This document shows positions 61,747-64,000 of a stretch of DNA of 64,000 nt, one piece after another. The translations under genes and the position numbers were made by a program. The stretch spans positions 37,013 through 101,012 of the forward strand of contig VEQP01000008.1 in NCBI GenBank assembly GCA_018883185.1, given 5' to 3'. The notes beneath the pieces were generated by a model. The model had not been told where the DNA came from. It was given only the letters and a program-made list of their open reading frames with translations, and ran no database searches. This DNA is from Nevskiaceae bacterium (GTDB lineage Bacteria > Pseudomonadota > Gammaproteobacteria > Steroidobacterales > Steroidobacteraceae). Each line of letters begins with the position of its first letter. Positions within the stretch are counted from its first letter, which is position 1.

Positions 61747-61837
61747 GGAGAGATGGCCGAGTGGTCGAAGGCGCACCCCTGCTAAGGGTGTAAGGGTCAA
61801 AAGCCCTTCGAGGGTTCGAATCCCTCTCTCTCCGCCA
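61747..61837 (+). tRNA. tRNA-Ser (anticodon GCT)
   Basis: The 91-base gene folds as a class II tRNA with a long variable arm. The acceptor GGAGAGA (61747-61753) pairs with TCTCTCC (61827-61833), followed by the discriminator G and an encoded CCA. The anticodon stem CACCC/GGGTG encloses a loop with GCT at 61781-61783, reading AGC/AGT serine codons. The T arm contains GGTTCGAATCC. In E. coli the same tRNA (serV) follows csrA, so this location is ancestral. Confidence 0.97.
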
Positions 61838-61846
61838 GTTCCCGCC

Positions 61847-62617
61847 TCAGGCCACCCGCTTCAAGTATCCGTCGGGGGCCACCGTAATCTGCAGCTTGTG
61901 GTGGATGTCCGCATCGATTACGAACTCCGGATGCGACTTCAGGTATTCCCACACCGCCGTTTTGGGATTGTTGCCGGGTCCCCAGGGGCGGTCGCCCGAA
62001 AGCGCCGCGGGCATGTCTTCGACGATGGTGTCGAACACGACGCAGTAACTGTCTTTCGAGACCAGCGGCGCATAAGACTCCAGTTCCGCCAAGACGTGCG
62101 CGTGGGTATGGTTCGAGTCAAGGCAGACGAGTACGCGCTCGTGTTGCTGCGCGATCTCTCGGATCTGCTTGACGATATCCGCTTCAATGCTCGACCCCTG
62201 AATCATCTGGATCCGGTGCGACAAAGGATGTGCCTCGATTGCGGCCCGATTGTGTGAACGGATATCGATGTCCACACCGAGCACTTTGCGGTTCGGGCGG
62301 CGTGGATCCAGCGATCGGCCTGCTTCCGTTGCTTCGCACATTTCAAGCAACGCCAGAATCGAAGCGCTGAATATCAGCGAACCTCCGTGGGCAATTCCGG
62401 TCTCGATAACGAGATCCGGCTTCACTTGCCAGATCAACTCCTGCATGGCTACCAGATCCTGCGGATACTGTATGACCGGACGTGACATCCAGGAAAAATT
62501 GTAGGAGTACTGCGGTAACAGCGATGCTCGCATGAAGTCCATGGCGCACCGCCGCAACTGTCCATCCCGCGAAATGTTTTCGATACGCTGCGTAACTTCC
62601 GTCTGAAAATCACTCAT
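61847..62617 (-). CDS. CmcI/rhamnosyl O-methyltransferase-family protein
   Basis: SAM-dependent enzyme of 256 residues of the cephalosporin hydroxylase/CmcI family, whose members are usually O-methyltransferases on sugars or antibiotics. The SAM-binding loop is VIETGIAHGGSLIFSAS; VLGVDIDIRSHN and VCLDSNHTHAHVLAEL carry the metal- and SAM-binding acidic residues. It shares eight bases with the preceding methyltransferase, which joins them in one unit. The likely role is methylation of a surface glycan or its nucleotide-sugar precursor. The stop lies ten bases from the tRNA-Ser gene. Confidence 0.85.
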   Translation of the reverse strand: MSDFQTEVTQRIENISRDGQLRRCAMDFMRASLLPQYSYNFSWMSRPVIQYPQDLVAMQELIWQVKPDLVIETGIAHGGSLIFSASILALLEMCEATEAGRSLDPRRPNRKVLGVDIDIRSHNRAAIEAHPLSHRIQMIQGSSIEADIVKQIREIAQQHERVLVCLDSNHTHAHVLAELESYAPLVSKDSYCVVFDTIVEDMPAALSGDRPWGPGNNPKTAVWEYLKSHPEFVIDADIHHKLQITVAPDGYLKRVA

Positions 62618-63680
62618 TGTCCATCCCCCTTAGACTGAATCGATTGCCGGTCGCTTGTCTGATTTCGCTCATGTAATTCGAATTCATCACATGAATCACC
62701 GCACCGGGTTTGAGGTGCGCTAAGCCCTCTTCGGGCGACATGACCCGCAGGCCCGTTCCGGGAACGAATCGTCCGCATTTGGCCGGATTGATATCTATTA
62801 GGTTTTTGACTGGCCTGCGTGCCCGCTCGCGCAGTAACGAATAAATAACACCCTTTGATGCTGCGCCCCATACCGTGTCCCCCAACAACGCGTCACTTGT
62901 TGACCGATCCTCGCCGCTGCCCTGTGCAGCCTGGAGAAAGTCCTCGGGAAAAGTCACCGTCTCGGATGTCGCGTTGACCGGTGTCCGCAACGAGGCCAAG
63001 TCGGCCACGACGAACAAGTATTGACCTCCGAACAGGTGGCCTGCGTGCACGACCCGTTCGAACATGCGCTCGAAGTCCGCGAGCCTGAAGTAATTAACAT
63101 GCTCGTAAAAGATATCGAACCACGCTTTTCGGCGAATGATCCAGTCGAGGCAGGGAACTTCGATGTAAATCAGACCTCCGCCGTTCGCCTGCTGCAGACC
63201 GCGAAGGAAGCTGCTCGGGTCTTGGATGTGCTCGAGCACATGTCGAAGGATGATGCCCTTCGCATGGACCGCTACGCCACCGCCAAACAGATGGCGCTGG
63301 ACAGCCGGATTGCTCCCCTCGTAGGTCGGATCGAACCCGGTGATGCCGCAACCACGGCTCTGAAGAAGTTCAAGGAAAAACGCCTTGCCACACCCGACCT
63401 CGACCAAACCCTCGGTACCGAGATTTCGAGTCACAACACTCGCGACCTCTTCGAGGTGTGAGCGGAACGCCGCGCTATGGGCTTGTTCATTCTGATACGC
63501 CGAGTCGTAGGTCAACAGTTCCGGTTGAAAGGCGGCGTTGAAGACCATCCCCGTTTCTAGGTCATGGACAAGACGGAGACTCCCGCGTGGACAATTACGT
63601 GCCGCTTCGGCGGAGTCGTACATCCGATTCTGAAATATCGGAAAATCGTCCTGAGTGTATAGAACGCGCTGATTAGTCAT
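62610..63680 (-). CDS. SAM-dependent C-methyltransferase-like protein (sugar-modifying)
   Basis: Protein of 356 residues. The central class I methyltransferase fold has LVEVGCGKAFFLELL (motif I) and LRHVLEHIQDPSSFL; the C-terminal part has VWGAASKGVIYSLL, the signature of the nucleotide-sugar C-methyltransferase C-terminal domain. In those enzymes the N-terminus binds zinc through CxxC pairs; here that part has only one cysteine (NCPRG), so the zinc site seems lost. Start ATG 63680 overlaps the epimerase stop by eight bases. It probably acts on a dTDP- or GDP-sugar for a surface polysaccharide. Confidence 0.83.
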   Translation of the reverse strand: MTNQRVLYTQDDFPIFQNRMYDSAEAARNCPRGSLRLVHDLETGMVFNAAFQPELLTYDSAYQNEQAHSAAFRSHLEEVASVVTRNLGTEGLVEVGCGKAFFLELLQSRGCGITGFDPTYEGSNPAVQRHLFGGGVAVHAKGIILRHVLEHIQDPSSFLRGLQQANGGGLIYIEVPCLDWIIRRKAWFDIFYEHVNYFRLADFERMFERVVHAGHLFGGQYLFVVADLASLRTPVNATSETVTFPEDFLQAAQGSGEDRSTSDALLGDTVWGAASKGVIYSLLRERARRPVKNLIDINPAKCGRFVPGTGLRVMSPEEGLAHLKPGAVIHVMNSNYMSEIRQATGNRFSLRGMDNE

Positions 63681-64000
63681 GGAAGGGACCTGGGATGCCA
63701 GCCACATAAGGGGGGTCAAATGCGTTATCGGGTCGTGTACCGAAACGCAGCAAGTCAGGGCGACCACACTCAGCGGCGATACGCTCGGCAAACTCGCGAA
63801 CGGTGATCGGGATTCCCGAACACACATTGACTGCGCCTTGAGTGCCGCCGAGCGCTGTGCGCACCACTAGTTTGGCGGCTTCCTTGACGTCGAGATAATC
63901 GCGAATTTGCTGTGCGCTAGTAAGCAGTGCGGGCTGTCCGGACAAGAGTTGACGTCGAACGTATGAACTCAGGCGCCGCTCGTCTTCGCCATCGCCATAC
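63673..64000 (-). CDS. NAD-dependent epimerase/dehydratase, C-terminal part
   Basis: About 108 C-terminal residues of a nucleotide-sugar SDR enzyme; the frame is open to the window edge, so the NAD-binding half is missing. Visible are a YGDGEDERR segment (usual YGPxE position after the catalytic part), RDYLDVKEAAKLVVRTAL, corresponding to the RDFxxVxDxA block of the family, and GAVNVCSGIPITVREFAERIAAECG. It most likely makes or epimerises a sugar donor later methylated by the two downstream enzymes. Confidence 0.82.
   Translation of the reverse strand, partial: YGDGEDERRLSSYVRRQLLSGQPALLTSAQQIRDYLDVKEAAKLVVRTALGGTQGAVNVCSGIPITVREFAERIAAECGRPDLLRFGTRPDNAFDPPYVAGIPGPFHD

Overview
The window is a GC-rich, tightly packed chromosomal segment from a gammaproteobacterium. 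Marker content and gene order both point there: a complete mra/dcw division and cell-wall cluster, lpxC followed by a DciA-like gene, an M23 peptidase gene and secA-mutT, plus zapD, coaE, pilD, bamD/rluD/pgeF/clpB, and the block mutS | pncC-recA-recX-alaS-csrA-tRNA-Ser(GCT). Presence of zapD, LpxC, BamD and CsrA and a meso-DAP type MurE fit a Gram-negative gammaproteobacterium. The arrangement resembles Xanthomonadales/Nevskiales-type genomes more than enterics, but I cannot name the genus. No plasmid, phage, insertion sequence, rRNA operon or CRISPR array is visible, and no stretch above 300 bases lacks a gene; the longest gaps are 18573-18735, 61314-61454, 57016-57134 and 40951-41055.

Region 1 (1-18222, + strand) is the dcw cluster: rsmH (5' truncated by the window edge), ftsL, ftsI, murE, murF, mraY, murD, ftsW, murG, murC, murB, ddl, ftsQ, ftsA, ftsZ, lpxC. 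It makes peptidoglycan precursors, flips and polymerises them at the septum, and ends with the committed step of lipid A synthesis. Most neighbours overlap by 1-4 bases, so translation is probably coupled. Region 2 (18186-24843) carries a DciA-like gene (minus), an M23 envelope peptidase, secA, a MutT-type Nudix hydrolase, an aldehyde dehydrogenase and a small conserved protein.

Region 3 (24873-33730) holds a beta-carbonic anhydrase coupled to an exported DPP4-like S9 peptidase, a divergent exported prolyl oligopeptidase, a thiopurine methyltransferase-like gene, and a minus-strand run pilD, coaE, zapD, gst. Region 4 (33804-43638) carries sucCD-nadE, bamD facing away from rluD-pgeF, a ZIP metal transporter preceded by a Zur-like palindrome, and clpB behind a sigma-32-like heat-shock promoter.

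Region 5 (43659-48933) is the most accessory-looking part. Between fmdB and aspS, often neighbours in related genomes, sit a class III aminotransferase, a PuuA-type glutamine synthetase homologue and a PAP/fibrillin-like protein, all joined by 4-base start/stop overlaps, with a convergent GPH-type sugar:cation symporter. Region 6 (48964-61837) is informational: aspS, a large DUF748 envelope protein behind mutS, pncC, recA, recX, alaS, csrA and tRNA-Ser(GCT).

Region 7 (61847-64000, minus) is the end of a surface-glycan or nucleotide-sugar locus: an NAD-dependent epimerase (partial), a C-methyltransferase-like enzyme and a CmcI-like methyltransferase. It looks less GC-rich and abuts the tRNA-Ser gene, so this may be a variable locus anchored at a tRNA.
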